From assembly GCF_028476545.1 (NCBI RefSeq), contig NW_026733857.1, positions 1-64,000 on the forward strand: DNA of 64,000 nucleotides, in the 5' to 3' direction. Position numbers and translations under genes: made by a program. Below, in pieces: positions 44,401 through 58,009 of the stretch. How positions within the stretch are numbered: the first letter of the stretch is position 1; each line of letters opens with the position of its first letter. The notes under the pieces were generated by a model, which was not told where the DNA came from, searched no databases, and saw nothing but the letters and a program-made list of their open reading frames with translations. This stretch comes from Physella acuta (lineage: Eukaryota > Mollusca > Gastropoda > Physidae).

Positions 44401-44635
44401 GCACTCAACCTTACTGTATTTATTACGAGGTGTAGGTCTATGCTCAATGTAATTATTGTCAAGGTCACTGTGAAGACCTTTATTTGGTGGTATCCAGGAT
44501 AGTGGTTCACCACCTCACTTCCTGTTGTCTATTTTGTTTTTTTATGTTCTCCTAATATTTTACAATACTATTTCAATGCTAAATTCGTTATATTGTACCC
44601 AGCAACATGATCACATTATTCAAGCATCGCTCTCT

Positions 44636-44720
44636 CTCCATATGCCAATGTCAATGAAACAGGTGAACTCTACTTCACCTACCACATTGACCGTAACGTT
44701 CTAAAGTGCACTTTTATATA
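44636..44720 (+). repeat. SINE 3' fragment
   Basis: 'atatgccaatgtcaatgaaa', 'caggtgaactctacttcacc' and 'gaccgtaacgttctaaagtg' match the 3' body of the SINE at 49404. Confidence 0.55.
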
Positions 44721-45231
44721 TAGGCGAAGACCATATTGTAAATCCTTTACTTATTTATAATCATACTTAAATGAATGGCAGCTTGGCGATGCATCGTATT
44801 TCGTTATACCTGCTTGTCACCCAAGTTCCATTTTATGTCTTATTGCCGGATGTCGCGAAAACGCGACAAACCGTAATTAGCAGATAACTTCCAAAATTAT
44901 TCTCATATGTGATTTATATTGTTTATATACATAAAAGAATGAATAATAAAGCTATTAGTATTTTTTGCAGCAAAAACGGATCACCTATTTAGTAATAATA
45001 ATCAATGTAAGTAGGCTGAATTCACGAAGTCAAAAAAATTACGATGCGCGTGATTCAAGAGAGTGTGACGTCATACATTTCGACTTGACAACGTGTCCGC
45101 TGGTACCGATACAACCGTCTGGGTGTACCAAATACACAACGACAGGCAGCAGTAGGATAAATGTACATATGCGCAAATGCTATGCGCTAAATCGGTATGT
45201 CGCGAAAACGCGACTGTCGGCGTTAAGGGGA

Positions 45232-45350
45232 TAATGTCACAAATATGGCTAAGGATGCTACAAAAATGGCTATTGATGTCACAAATATGGCTAAGGATGC
45301 TACAAAAATGGCTATTGATGTCACAAATATGGATAGGGCCTACTGATGCC
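45232..45350. repeat. Right part of the split minisatellite
   Basis: Units of 'gatgtcacaaatatggctaa' and 'ggatgctacaaaaatggctatt', repeated about five times. Confidence 0.8.
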
Positions 45351-46585
45351 ATAAATATATGTATTGATCCCCACAGTATTGGTATCACACAGTCACAATA
45401 TTGTATTAATCATTCCACAACACTACCCTAGCAATCCAATGAGGAACCATATATACCAGTTAGCCGTACCCATGTATTGGTAGAGAGATTCAAGTAACTT
45501 TTTTTTACTAAAACGCACTGTCTAGTTATAAATAAATGGTTCCATTGTCTAATAGACACCCCTCTCCTTCCACACAGCTTAATAACTCAGAGGGATAAGC
45601 GCATTAGTTGTATCGTAGAAACAGCTGAAACGTCACCAGAATTGGTAATTCTCTTGCAAAGGGGTTTAACTCCTTTTTTATTTAGAGTTTTCTCCCCTTG
45701 ATGGGTTGCTGTTTCCAGCTGACGAGGTGGTTCGATATCGGGACATCTGGGTTTAGCAGCAATACGCACTGATTCCCGACCACAATATGGGTATTAATGT
45801 CGTATGAGTTATAAAGTTTTAGTATGGGCATTAATACAATATGTAGTGATGTGATGGTAGCATTAGACATAAGCATTGGGAAATAACAGATAGATAAAAT
45901 AAGACAATAGTTAGCCTTCTTCATTAGCGGCTAACCAAACAAGCTAGTGAAAACCATTGACTTGGGGTTAGTTTCTATTCGTTAATGACTTTTAAAAATG
46001 TAGTAAACTTTGATGGCATCGATTGTAAAGGTAATGTTTTTCGACACTGGTAAAACTGCATTATTTTGTTCATTTTTCATTTTCCTTGTTTTATTGACAA
46101 CTATTAACATAATGAAATTATTTTTCCGTGGCTGTGGCTTCTTTTGTGTATCTTCTTAATTAGTTCCAATACGCTGGAAGCTACAGTAATTTATAAATCA
46201 ATTTTTTCAGACTACTGGATTTGTATTGAAAGCGTTACTTCTCTTTCGTAGATTTAAAGAAACAGACGATAGTTACGTTTGTGCATCAAGCGGAGACTAC
46301 TTCAATATTTTATGCTCGAGGGTGATTTTGAATAAAGGGGGATGCCATTTTGGTGATTTGTTGTCCTGTTTTGTTGAAGCTGTCACCCCCCCCCCCCCCC
46401 CCACATTCGCAAATAGTTTAACGGTCTCGAATCGAATGATGTAACTGGGCGAGAATGGCGGGAAAGATCAATGCAAATCACCCGACGTCTGCCGAAGGCC
46501 GCTCATTAATTTGATTACCTGGTAGTTGGAGGGTTAACCTGGGGGGAAGTTGAGAACTCGTACAAGACGGGAGAGGGAAAACCCG
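45351..46585. other. No gene seen
   Basis: Mixed sequence with a C run at 46387-46402. The small open frames (45587-45769, 45682-45924, 46226-46444) show no recognisable motif. Confidence 0.4.
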
Positions 46586-46589
46586 AAAG

Positions 46590-46880
46590 AGCTCAAGTAA
46601 AATGGCGGATGTTGAACACAGAGGATATCATACGAAACGGCGGTTGTCAAAAGGGAACTCCAGCAAAAGGGCGGATGTTATAGGGGAAACTACAAAAAGG
46701 CGGATTTCATAGAAAATCTCACACACAATGGCGCATGTGAAACGTAAAGGAATTCAAAGAAAATTGCCAATGTTAAACATAGGAAATCACAAAATAGATA
46801 ATGTCGAATGGGAATATAAAGATAATGCCGAATGGTAAACTTAGACAATCTAACAAAACATGCCTGATGTTAAAGGATAC
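46590..46880. repeat. Degenerate ~50-bp repeat (AATGGCGGATGTTGAACAC)
   Basis: 'aatggcggatgttgaacaca', 'ggcggttgtcaaaagggaac', 'gggcggatgttataggggaa', 'ggcggatttcatagaaaatc' and later forms recur at roughly 50-base steps with 'a(g)aaactcca-aaaa' spacers. Confidence 0.6.
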
Positions 46881-46965
46881 AGAACTCAATCCAATTGTTT
46901 GTATGAGCTATTGGTGCTCATGCATGGCAGTCACTGTTGACAAAATGCAGATCTATCTATATATA

Positions 46966-48057
46966 TCTATATATATAATTCTCTTCTGGGAGCCGTTAGA
47001 AAACAAGCTGCAAGCGCCTCCTTGCAGTCCCCTCTCTTTCTCTCTATCACTATCACTACCATCCCCACCCCACCCCCACATTGTCTGGTGAGCTGTGGTC
47101 ACGCTAAATGTTTAGGGGGGGGGGTGTGTGTGTAGGGTCGGGGTTAGAGGAAAGGGGGGGGGGTGTTAGTGTTTTAAAGCAAATATTTTCAGTGGCAGCA
47201 TTGGTACTGTCGAATTCACAAATTATGAATTACTGAAAAGTAGAAAATAAAACAACTAAATAGCGGCGTATGATACGCTGCGGGTCGGCTCGTATATATA
47301 ATTCTCTTCTGGGAGACGCTAGAAAACAAGCTGTAAACGCGCCCCCTACCACCCCCACCCCTACATGGTCTGGTGAACTGTGGTTCACTCTAAATGTTTA
47401 CAAACAGAGCCGGGTTTAGTGACGACTATTAGGGGCAGACAATTTAGTTTGAAACGATTTTAAACGTGGGGGGGGGGGGGGGGGGTAAACTAAGTGGAGT
47501 TTACTTTAACGGAGGGGGGGGGGGGAAGGAGGGGGGTTATCGTCCTTAACGAGCTACTTATAGTTTTTTAAAGAAATATTTTCAGTGGCAGCGTTGGTAG
47601 TGTTGAATTCACAAATTATGAATAACTGAAAAGTAGAAAAAATAACAACTAAATAGCGACGTATGATATGCCGCGGGTCGGCTCGTATATATAATTCTCT
47701 TCTGAGAGAAGCTAGAAAACAAGATGTAAACGTGCTCCCTACCATCCCCACCCCTACATGGTCTTAGTGAGCTGTGGTTCACGCTATGTTTACCTTCGTG
47801 GAGTCGGTTTGAGTGACGGCTATTAGGGGCAGATAAATTTAGTTTGAAACGATTTTAAACGTTGGGGGGGGGGGGGGGGGGGGGGGGGGGGAAAGGAAGG
47901 GGGGGGGGTTATGGTCCTTAACGAGCTACTTATAGTGTTTTAAAGAAATATTTTCAGTGTCAGCGTTGGTACTGTCGAATTAACAAATTATGAATTACTG
48001 AAAAGTAGAAAAAACAACAACTAAATAGCGGCGTATGTTATGCCGCGGGCCGGCTCG
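46966..48057. mobile_element. Three head-to-tail Helitron-like units (candidate)
   Basis: The units (about 46966-47293, 47294-47686, 47687-48057) each begin (TCT)ATATATATAATTCTCTTCTG and end with a GC hairpin (GCGGCGTA-TGA-TACGCTGC; GCGGCGTATG/TTATGCCGC) followed by GGGTCGGCTCGT. An AT-rich 5' end plus a 3' hairpin about 11 bases from the end is Helitron-like, though the usual CTRR end here reads CTCG. Inside are 'gaaaacaagctgtaaacg', G runs and 'aaagaaatattttcagtggc'. No Rep/helicase, so non-autonomous. It could instead be a plain satellite. Confidence 0.5.
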
Positions 48058-49048
48058 TGTTCTATATAACACACGATTTATACAAAACGTTAGTTCTAGA
48101 ACTAATAAGGGATGATGTCTGCGAAACAGGAGCACTTCGTGGTGACTGTTGTACAATGTATTTTACAATTTGTTTCTCGTTGTGGGGTTAAACGCAGTAA
48201 CGCAACTCATTCAAAATTCCAAGCGGGGGGTGGTGGTAGATGAGGGCGGGGGGGGGGGGGGGGGCAAATGCCGACAAAGACATGTATTAGCAAGAATCTC
48301 TAGTCTCTAATGGTTAGGGCATGACTACAAAAAAGGCAAGAGTCTTTGAGGGTAGAGACTTGACAAAAACATCAACTATGAAGAATATCTGAGGGGTAAA
48401 AAACATGACAAAAAAATCAAATGAAACCAAATGGAAACTAAATTAATATGTAAAAATCTCTATTACTGACGTGTTGAATTCTCTACAAAATTCAAATACT
48501 TTTTGTGTGATAAGTTTGTTATTTCCTGTCAAGGTTCTACTTAAAAGTCATTCAGTCAAATTGAACTCAATTTTCCCAAGCCTGTTTATAAACGCATCCT
48601 TACTAGATTTACCAATACAATTTCTCCCCAACCTCTCTTAGGTACTTGTACGGGTGTATGAGAAATGGTGTCAGGAAAATAGTCTATTGATTGATGAACA
48701 CTACAAGGGTCTCAACGCCTTTGACAACGAGACTTTTCTCCCCCCCCCCCCCACCCCCCCACCACCACCACCACCCCACACCTCTTCTGTTTCTTATTCC
48801 TTCATCGTCCCAGCGTTGCTATTCGCCTGGGTAATTGGGTTTGGCCCCGATAAGCGATTGCTTTTTGCCCAAAGAGAACGGGCGCCAAAATATTAAACAA
48901 TTACGTGTAGTGCCTGCTGAAGTTGGTGGGCTGGGAAGGGGGAAGAAATGGATGTATTACCACGGAGCTAGCTGGGCTTTGATTGGTCCGGCTGATGAGT
49001 CTGACGTTAACGATTGGTGGGTTTGTAAACGAATAATAGGGAAGAAAG

Positions 49049-49072
49049 TAGAGTTTCTTTCAAGCATTTCTT

Positions 49073-49112
<40 letters not shown>

Positions 49113-49292
49113 AGACATCCCCCTTCTCGAAGCACGTTTACCCCCCCCCCCGAATAGAAAAAGATTTTTATATAAACACATTTTTATATAAAAATAAATA
49201 CTTCAACAAATTTCCGCCCGCCGGAAATTTATGTTTCACGAAATTTTCAAGTACCCTTACCCCCTAGAAGAAAAATGTCTGAAGGAAACACC
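49049..49292. repeat. G/C-tract MITE copy with a 38-G run
   Basis: It starts 'agagtttctttcaagcattt', has about 38 G (49074-49111), 'gtagacatccc', C runs, an AT core 'tatataaacacatttttata', 'acgaaattttcaagtaccc' and a right end of 'atgtctgaaggaaacaccgg'. The ends are diverged and no target duplication is clear. Confidence 0.65.
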
Positions 49293-49403
49293 GGGAGAAA
49301 ATAGGTGGTAAGCAAAAGGTGGTGGTATTTCTGTGGTGTATGCTTAGGTTAAACTAGGTGACGATGAGTGTGTTATGTGAAATCCAAGTCAATTTTAAAT
49401 CTT

Positions 49404-49635
49404 GCATACCATCGCTAACCCGAAAATCTCGTGTTCGAATCTCCGGTGTCAGTGAAACTTCCTTGAGTCAACTCAGCTCTGATGTGTACCTGCATCGTTA
49501 GGGAAAGTAAAGACAGCTGAATATAATGCTCATAGTACCCCTTCATATGCCGAGGTCAAATAAAACAGATGAATTCTACTTCACTTGCCCCATAGACCGT
49601 CAGTTTTGGAAGGGGAAGTTTACTTTTAAGCTTAA
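49404..49635 (+). mobile_element. SINE copy, near full length
   Basis: The head part 'ccatcgctaacccgaaaatc' and 'tcgtgttcgaatctccgg' holds a B box. The body has 'gagtcaactcagctctgatg', 'gggaaagtaaagacagctga', 'ccccttcatatgccgaggtc' and 'gaattctacttcacttgccc'. The first part of the head (A box) is decayed. Confidence 0.7.
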
Positions 49636-49639
49636 TCTT

Positions 49640-51750
49640 ACGCCACCAATTAACCTCAGACTTCCCCAATAGAACATTACACCCTAAATTTCGATAAATT
49701 TTACTCATACAACAATCTTAAACCGACAGAACCGGTTAAACCGGCGCCGGTAACCTTAGTGTATCAAGACAAAAGCTTGTCAAACCGGCAGCCACCACTC
49801 AACCAATAAAATTAACCGGAAATGAAACAAATCGACCCTGACCTTGTCTTGACGGCCTTGACGACGGATATTTTAACAATTTAATTCTACTTTTTTCTTT
49901 CTTTTTTTTTTTAATTATAAAAAGGTATCAGACTTAGCACAAAAGGAACCATAAACAAGTATCGATGTTGTTCTGTGCACGACAAGGGAAATTACCCTAG
50001 TGTACTTAAAAAGAAACTTAAAATAGAACAATGGCGCAGTTTTTTGTGCGCTTCCGATACTTAAAAACATAACTATTTTCCCCGAGCTATGCAATTTTTT
50101 CTTGTTGTTGTTACCAAGTATTTTTAAAAATATCATTGTATTCGCAAAAGTATTAATAAAGTGTTCGGACAAACAAGTTTAGAAATTGATAGGTAATCTG
50201 GTTCCAAACAAAATATATAATCAGAAACAACAAGAGAAATTTGGGGTTTATCAGGTGGTATTTTACGGTTGGTTTTTTTTTCTTGGCTAAATAATTATAC
50301 ATCACACGTTAATTTACGCGTAGTCTACATTTTTATGCATTTTAACGCGGACAAATGATCTTAGAACGTACTTAAATATTGCTGATTGTTATTTGTGTTT
50401 CGTTATGTCTTGTTAGTTATTGTTACGTCCCTTGTATTATACATATCATAGTTACGTCCCTTGAACGCTCAGTTCTGTTTACTGTGCTGATATGTACCTG
50501 TGTTGTTAGTTAACTAAGATGTAGCTGGAGGCAGGATGTGTTGTCTGAGCTATCTGATGTGAATAATGACACTGTACTAAAGTTAACTCTAAGAAGTCTG
50601 TTTGATCTAAATGACAGAAATCTAGTAATGTAACAATTTGTTGCACCAAAAAAAAAAAAAAAAGAAACTGAAGTTAATCACTCAAAAAAAAAATATTATT
50701 AAGAATTAAGACATTTATATCTTCGGAAAAACTAAGAGAAATAAAAGGGGAGAGGGAAAAAATATTTCGTAAAATATCCGGTTATCTTGAAGCATTCCGA
50801 GAATTTATGAGTGGAAGAATTATCCCCCCTGAAGGGCTGTAAACCAGGGCACCACTTTGATGGGGGCTACCACAAGCACGGAGATTGCACGACAGCCCTC
50901 CAGCCATAAACAGCATTCACTACTCGCCGCGGATAAAAGCGCCCCCATTCTCGGGGGCCAGGATTTATCGGCCCTGTCTGATGACGGGGCGGTGTCTTAT
51001 CAATGGTCCTGTATGACAAGCCCGAGGGGTGGGGGAGGGAAGGGGGGGGGGGGGTGACAGGCTATTTGAAGACGGGTATATTCGAGGTTTTAGTCGAGGT
51101 ATGATTGGCTAATATAAAGGCTGTCAGTCGTCTAATTAATTGGTTGGGTGGGAAATTCAATTTTGGATAAACAATTTTTTTTTTAAAACGTCTCGCAAAT
51201 CTTGATTGACGTACAAAATATTAGGGTGGGAAAAAATCATTTTTTTTTTGCTTTATTTATTTTAATTATGTACTTAGGATAAAATAATAATAATAATAAT
51301 AATAAGAGATAAATTTTAAAAAAATAATAAAAAAATAAAACAAACAATAAAACAAAACAAAAATACTTAGGACAAAAGTATTTCAAAGATTCAAAAAAAA
51401 AAATCTTAATAAAATACCAACACTGTCTAAAAAAATAAGTATTACCTTAAAATGATTAATAATGATCAATGACGTTTTAAACTTTTAAAGAATCGAGCTT
51501 CAGAAGCAAAGTTTTGAAAATTTCCCTCGTTATAAAATTAAATAAACTTAGCTTCTGCCGACAGCTTGACATTCTAAACCGAAAATTTGTGGGGATTTCC
51601 AAAAATTTTTTTAAAATCGTTAAAGTTGTAAATAATTGGAAATTAATACATTCATATCCTTGAAAAATACAGAATATGAAAGAGTTTTGGAAGTGTGTTT
51701 GAAATAAATCGATTCTATTTTCGTCACCCATTGTGTAAAGTCATGCAGAT
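49640..51750. other. No gene seen
   Basis: Mostly AT-rich, with poly-A and G runs (51037-51053). 'gttacgtcccttg' is repeated at about 50423 and 50452. The open frames at 49915-50172 and 51477-51731 have no recognisable motif. Confidence 0.4.
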
Positions 51751-51751
51751 A

Positions 51752-51912
51752 CGGATAAAACAGGATAAGTCCTTTCAGGATATGTCCTTTCAGGATAAGT
51801 CCTTTCAGGATAAGTCCTTTCAGGATAAGTCCTTTCTGTAAGAATGTCTTGTCAGAAAAAGTCCTGTCAGAATGTCCTTTCAGGATAAGTCCTTTCAGGA
51901 TAACTCCTGTTA
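51752..51912. repeat. 15-bp minisatellite (AGGATAAGTCCTTTC)
   Basis: About ten units, with a variant middle (tgtaagaatgtcttgtcaga). AGGA and TCCT make each unit partly self-complementary. Confidence 0.9.
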
Positions 51913-52796
51913 GGAACACTCCAAGATGGTTAGCATATAGCTAGAATAGGATAATTAAGGAAAACACGTCAGGATATTTAAGACAAAATTATCCTTAGCG
52001 AGCTGGTTAGGATCCGAACCCGTAGCTTTATATCAGCAGGACTTTACAATGATGATCATTACCAATCGGGAGAAGAATCTTGGAAGATTCTCCCCCCCTC
52101 TCTCTCTCCCCTCCCCCCCCCCCCCCCCCCGAATGACAAGTACTACATCTGCATAAAAACCGTGACAACTGCTTGCTATACTACATGACTTTACAATGCT
52201 GATGCTAACCAACCAAGCCTAATTTCTTGGACAGAGGCTTTGATGAAAAAAGACCCCCCTCCCATACCCCAAAATGACAAGTATTATCCCCTCTGCATCA
52301 AAACTTTGACAAGTGCTTGTCATATTACCGGGATGAAAGGTTTGTTTTCAGTGTACTATTTTATTAGCGACCATTCGCGTGGAAAAATCGATTTCATTCT
52401 TTTCTGGCTGGTGTGTATGGGATTGAGGGGGCGGGATAGAAGGGGGAGACAACGATAAAATTGTCTGTCAGTCTATAAATTACCCGGAGAAAACTCTGAC
52501 GCAGCTAAAATCTAATAAAATCCCCACACAAAGTGACGTCACAGTTTTACATGCACCGGTACGTGTTGTGATATGCCCTTGTAAAAAAAAACAAACTAAA
52601 AAATGTTTTCTGCGCGCATGTTCATTACGTCACAGATTTATGTGCACATGCTCATGACGTCGCCGTTTGATTTGGCCATTGAAACGCTAGCTCTGGTTCT
52701 GCCGGTGGTACCCGGGGGTACCGGAAAACAGACCGATAAATGACGTGTGGATTTGCAATTATGTTCCGATGTATCGGATTTTCGCGTGCGCATGTG

Positions 52797-52799
52797 TAT

Positions 52800-52845
<46 letters not shown>

Positions 52846-53180
52846 CTCGCTACGTCATCGGTCACGTGGCAAGAGGATTCACTTCGTGAGAGATCGATAA
52901 GTGTGGCGAAAAAAAAAACAAAGCCATCGATCTTCGGAGATCAGATAAATATGGAGTCAGCCGGAGAAGGGGCGTGGCGGATAATAAAAAAATGGTACGT
53001 CCACATGAGAAAAAAAGCACACACACACACACACACACACAGACACACAGACAAACGGGGACACTCACACACAGACACACAGACACACACACACATTCAC
53101 ACACACATACACACACACTCACACACAGACACACAGACACACACACACTCATTCACACACACACACACACACACACAGAG
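52797..53180. repeat. (TG)n and (CA)n tracts flanking unique sequence
   Basis: (GT)n at 52797-52842 and (CA)n with acagac interruptions at 53017-53180. The unique sequence between them has no convincing exon. Confidence 0.9.
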
Positions 53181-53307
53181 ACACTTGCAAATGTAGACTA
53201 TAACGCCTGGATCAACAAATACGTACACACACATGCACAGAATTACACAATCAAACACTTAGGTAATTTACGGATGCTTGCGAAACTAAAGATGAAGGCA
53301 TTTTTGT

Positions 53308-53309
<2 letters not shown>

Positions 53310-53384
<75 letters not shown>
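53310..53384. repeat. (AT)n microsatellite
   Basis: Pure AT dinucleotides. Confidence 0.95.
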
Positions 53385-53388
<4 letters not shown>

Positions 53389-53782
53389 TGTGCGATGTCA
53401 TTCTACCCTGTGTAAATTAAAAGAAAGACATTCCGAAATCTGGTTTTAATGTCGTGATATTTGATATTTTCGTAAACATAATCAGCTATTTTCAACGTGT
53501 TAACATTTCATGGTTTTCAAAAAATAAATATTAGTGAAAAAAAATGTAATTAGCAAACAAAGATATTTCCTGTAAATTATTTAAAATGAATTAAGTTTTT
53601 GATGCCAAAATAAAACCAAACATCTGTGACTAATCCCCAGTGGTTCTCTCGCCACGTGAGCTGTTTGTTCTATTTCTGTGCAGACGCATACAAATTCCCA
53701 CTTAATAGCGACGCCAGGGAGGAAATGACGTATACAATCTCGCCGCGGATGCTAGGTTTACATTACTAGTCACCGCCGGGAG

Positions 53783-54290
53783 TGGCTGTTTCGTTACATT
53801 GTCTTTTCGGTGTGGTTGTTTCACCACATATTCAATATTCAGTGTTTCGTCATAATCTTTTCTTTTCTGTTGCCATTTCGTCACATTGTCTTTTCGGTGT
53901 GGTTGTTTCGCCACATATTCAATATTCAGTGTTACGTCACATTCTTTTCTGTTGCCATTTCGTCACATAGTTTTTTTCAACGGGGCTGTTTTGACACATT
54001 GTCAGTTCGTGTGGCTGTTTTGTCACATTATCTTTTCTATGTGGCTGTTTCGTCACATTATTTTTTTCTATGTGGCTGTTTCATCACATTGTCTTTTTGA
54101 TGTGTTTTTTTTTACCACATTGCCTTTTTGCTGGGGCTGTTTCGTCACATTGTCAGTTCGGTGTAGCTGTTTCGTCACATTGTCTTTTTGATATGCTTGT
54201 TTGTTTTGTCACATTATCTTTTCTATGTGGCAGTTTCATCACATGGTCTTTTTGCTGTGGCTGTTTCGCCACACTATATTTTCGATCAGT
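53783..54290. repeat. ~30-bp minisatellite (GTGGCTGTTTCGTCACATTGTC)
   Basis: About 16 units of gtggctgtttcgtcacatt plus gtcttttcggt or atttttttcta. The first two are in a longer doublet (with 'attcaatattcagtgtttcg') about 95 bases apart. The open frames are by-products. Confidence 0.9.
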
Positions 54291-54537
54291 CGGCGTTGAT
54301 CCAGACAGAGCGCAATAAGATATTAGCATTGCGAAACTTGTCCGACGAGTCGGATATATTTCACCGCTTTTAATGGCAAAACATTTTTGTAATCGCAGGA
54401 AATCAGGCTGGCACAGACAGAGATTAATAAAAGAAACGTATTAATAGCCGCTGGCCGCGTTAAGCAAATAGATTAGTAGACTGGGTTATGATTAGATTAA
54501 ATTTACTCCACCCCCCCGGACTACCGACTATACCCCC

Positions 54538-55090
<553 letters not shown>

Positions 55091-55519
55091 TTACTAATAT
55101 AATTTAAGTGACTTTTTAGGGGTAAAGATTTAGGCTTTCGATGGAAATATAGTGAAGTATTAAAATAGCGTAATTTTAAATTCGGGGACGAGGTTGCTTG
55201 TATGTAATGATAGCTTACAATTCTAAGATTTGAGTAAGCATTAGGAGATGTATGCCTATGTATCCCAACAACATGTGGTACGTTTACAATATAAATTGGA
55301 GCGTTTCACGAAATACTTGGCAACATATAGGGACTACAATGTTCTTTATAAAAAATAACATTACTTTTTGCTTCTAGAATGTTGCCGATTCCCGTCATAT
55401 AGACAAGTTATGTGATATTGTGTCCTCTACTGCTTTATCTGGCCATCACAGATTGTCAGATTGGAAATTTTTTTTTGTCTCGAAGTTCTATAACTTATTC
55501 GAGGCTATTGTGTTAGGAT

Positions 55520-56060
55520 TAGACAAGGGGAAATAACTACTGCAGATATCGTATTTCTGTGGTAAGAGTAACACGTCTTGTCCAGGATATGACAAGGGAA
55601 AAAACTACTGCAGATATCGTATTTCTGTGGTAAGAGTAACGCTTGTTTCCCCAGGATATGATAAGGGGAGATAACTACTGCAGATATAGTATTTCTATGG
55701 TAAGAGTAACGTGTCTTTACCAAGATTTTCGCCAAGGGGAAAGAACTACTACAGACATTCTTTTAACATCGTAAGAGTGACGCCTCTTGCCCAAGATGTC
55801 GCCAATGGAAAGAACTACTGCAGATTTCGTATTTCTATGGTAAGAGTAACTCCTCTGGCCCTAGTTGTCGCCAAGGGAAAGAACTACTGCACATATAATA
55901 TTTCAGTGGTAAGAATGACGGGCCTTGTCCAGGATTTGTAAATGGGAAAGAACTACTGAAGATATCGAATTTCTATGGTAAGAGTAACACCTTTTGCCCT
56001 AGATATTGCCAAGGGAAAGAACTACTGCAGATATCATATTTCCATGGGAAGAGAGAGACA
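55520..56060. repeat. ~67-bp tandem repeat, eight copies
   Basis: The unit is aagggaaagaactactgcag, then atatcgtatttctatggtaa, gagtaacgcctcttg and cccaagatgtcgcc. Copies differ at many sites. Confidence 0.9.
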
Positions 56061-56064
56061 GAGA

Positions 56065-57085
56065 TGGGATTTGAGTTGTTCCAACATTATACTACCCGCT
56101 GGAGAACGCATAATAAATCATTTTTAAGCTGTTTTTAAGATAAAAAATAGATCACACACATTACTCTGTCACTGTAATATAAACACTTTTAAACAAAAAA
56201 ACTATCCGATGTTGACTTTATAAACTTTTAGATTATATTATATGTAATCTAATTCAAAAAATGAGTTCTCTTTCTTTTTTTCTAAATATCAATTTTGTAA
56301 ATATTTATTTAACCCCTCCCCCCTTTCCCCGCCGTTTTCTAAAAAAATATTGACATGTAGGTCTATATTTTCCATTAAGGTTTTGTTTAAGATGGCTGAT
56401 AAAAAGATCTGGAAGATAATTAATTCAAGGTCACGGGATGTTGACCCCTGAAATCAATCACGTGAACCTCTTCTTCTGCTGTTGGAGATCAAGCAAGATG
56501 GCGGAGGCTGAAATCTCGATCAGTTAACGGCCGCGAGATGCAACGAGATATAACGAGATATTGAGGCAGGATTTTTTTTTCTTATTTCCAATGTTACTGT
56601 TAAAATATCGCTTCCCTAGAGCAAGAGTGCACTAGCTTTACTTTTTAAAACTGCTTACATGACTTTAAAGTTGCGTTTTCGATGATATTTCTATGGTAAG
56701 CACTTGGTGAAATTAAAGTGTGGTGTAATATTGGTGAGAGATATGGCCATGAGTTTTTTTTTTAGCCATGATGCTTTGGTTGATCTAGAGCACAAGAGTG
56801 TATAAATCTTGGAAAAAACAAAAAGAGTTAGAACAGTCTCGTTCTAGGGAAACGCTATGTGACGTTGCTTTGATTACACAGTCGGTTTTTTCATATAATT
56901 GAAAGTTTACTATGAAGTATTACTGACAAAGCAAGGACACCAAAACCTTTACTAATGTCTATGAACACGCCGGCAACAGGAATACAATTTTTCCAGTTAT
57001 TATAATTGTTACTATTATTAGGGCCAGTAGTTATGTTTAAGACTAAGGTCAAGGTTGAAATTCGGGTCAAGGTGAAGGTTGAACG
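56065..57085. other. No gene supported
   Basis: The only notable word is 'caagatggcggaggctgaa' near 56493, which resembles a YY1-type initiator around an ATG, but the frame closes after nine codons (MAEAEISIS). No splice donor convinces me. Confidence 0.35.
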
Positions 57086-57089
57086 CCAA

Positions 57090-57735
57090 TTCAAGTAAGT
57101 TAAGGTGATTTGATATAGATCAAGAGGATTCTATATACATCAATGTGATTTGATATTTGATATTGATCAATGTTATTTGATATCTATACGGGCCAAGGCG
57201 AAGGCCTAACACCAAATCAATGTGATTTTATATTGGTCAATGTTGTTTGCCATCTATTAAAGTGATCTGACATAGATCCAAATTATTTGATATCGATCAA
57301 ACAGATTTAATAACGATAAAAGTGATTCGAACAAGATGTTTTGATATCTATCAAAGTGATTTAATAACGATCAAGGTGATATGAAATCGATCGAGGTAAT
57401 TTGATATCGGACAAGGTGATTTGTTATAGATCAAAGTGATTTGATATCGATCAAAGTGATTTTATATCGATCGAGGTGATTTGATATCGAGCAAGGTGAT
57501 TTGTTATAGATCAAAGTGATTTGATATCGATCAAAGTGATTTTATGTCGATCGAGGTGATTTGATATCGAGCAACGTGACTTGATATCGGTCAATATTAT
57601 TTGATATCTATCAAGGTGATTTGATATCGATCCAAATTTTTTATATCGTTCAAAGTGTTTTGATATCGGACAAGGCGATTTGATACCCATCAAAGTAACC
57701 TGATATTGATGAAGCTCATTTGATACCTCTATATT
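57090..57735. repeat. ~20-bp minisatellite (AAGGTGATTTGATATCGATC)
   Basis: About 30 units of aaagtgatttgatatcgatc with variation, rich in ATCGAT-type palindromes. A partial 60-base higher-order repeat occurs at 57421-57560. Confidence 0.92.
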
Positions 57736-58009
57736 GAAGTACTCACCCCGACCACCTACACGTGAAACAACCACACGTCTGGCGTGAAAGTTAAACCCAA
57801 TGCACGCGCTCACGCTACTGACGAAGGCATACAGGTGAGTAGATCAAATTTACCTGGGTTAATGAACGGCTACCTGTACAGTGTGACAGCTAACAGATTT
57901 GGAAACAGGGGAGGGTTGAGTTTTTAGCACCAAGTGTTGTTTTTTTCCCAATTAAACTTTTACTGTGTGGGTTTGTACTGCAAGACTCAGGGATTTTTCG
58001 TAGCAGCAT

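Larger units (their letters stand above)
43204..45230. mobile_element. Candidate 2-kb DNA transposon-like element with CCCCTTAAYGCC ends
   Basis: The left end CCCCTTAATGCC and right end GGCGTTAAGGGG are inverted at 11 of 12 bases. The hairpin GTCGCGAAAACGCGAC occurs three times: at the right end (about 45199), near 43338 and near 44851. TTAA in both ends recalls the piggyBac group, but the flanks (ATTA and ATAA) are not a clean TTAA duplication. No transposase is seen. The inner 43208-43370 part may be a smaller MITE (TTAATGCCTGA...TCAGGCATTTA). Confidence 0.45.

Noticed and set aside
53783-54318. Overlapping frames with CFVTLSF or SHCLFGVAV repeats
   Set aside because: 30-bp minisatellite read in several frames; no start, splice or domain support.
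56493-56530. First exon at an AAGATGGCGGAGGCT initiator-like site
   Set aside because: The frame stops after nine codons and there is no convincing donor; the motif alone is too weak.
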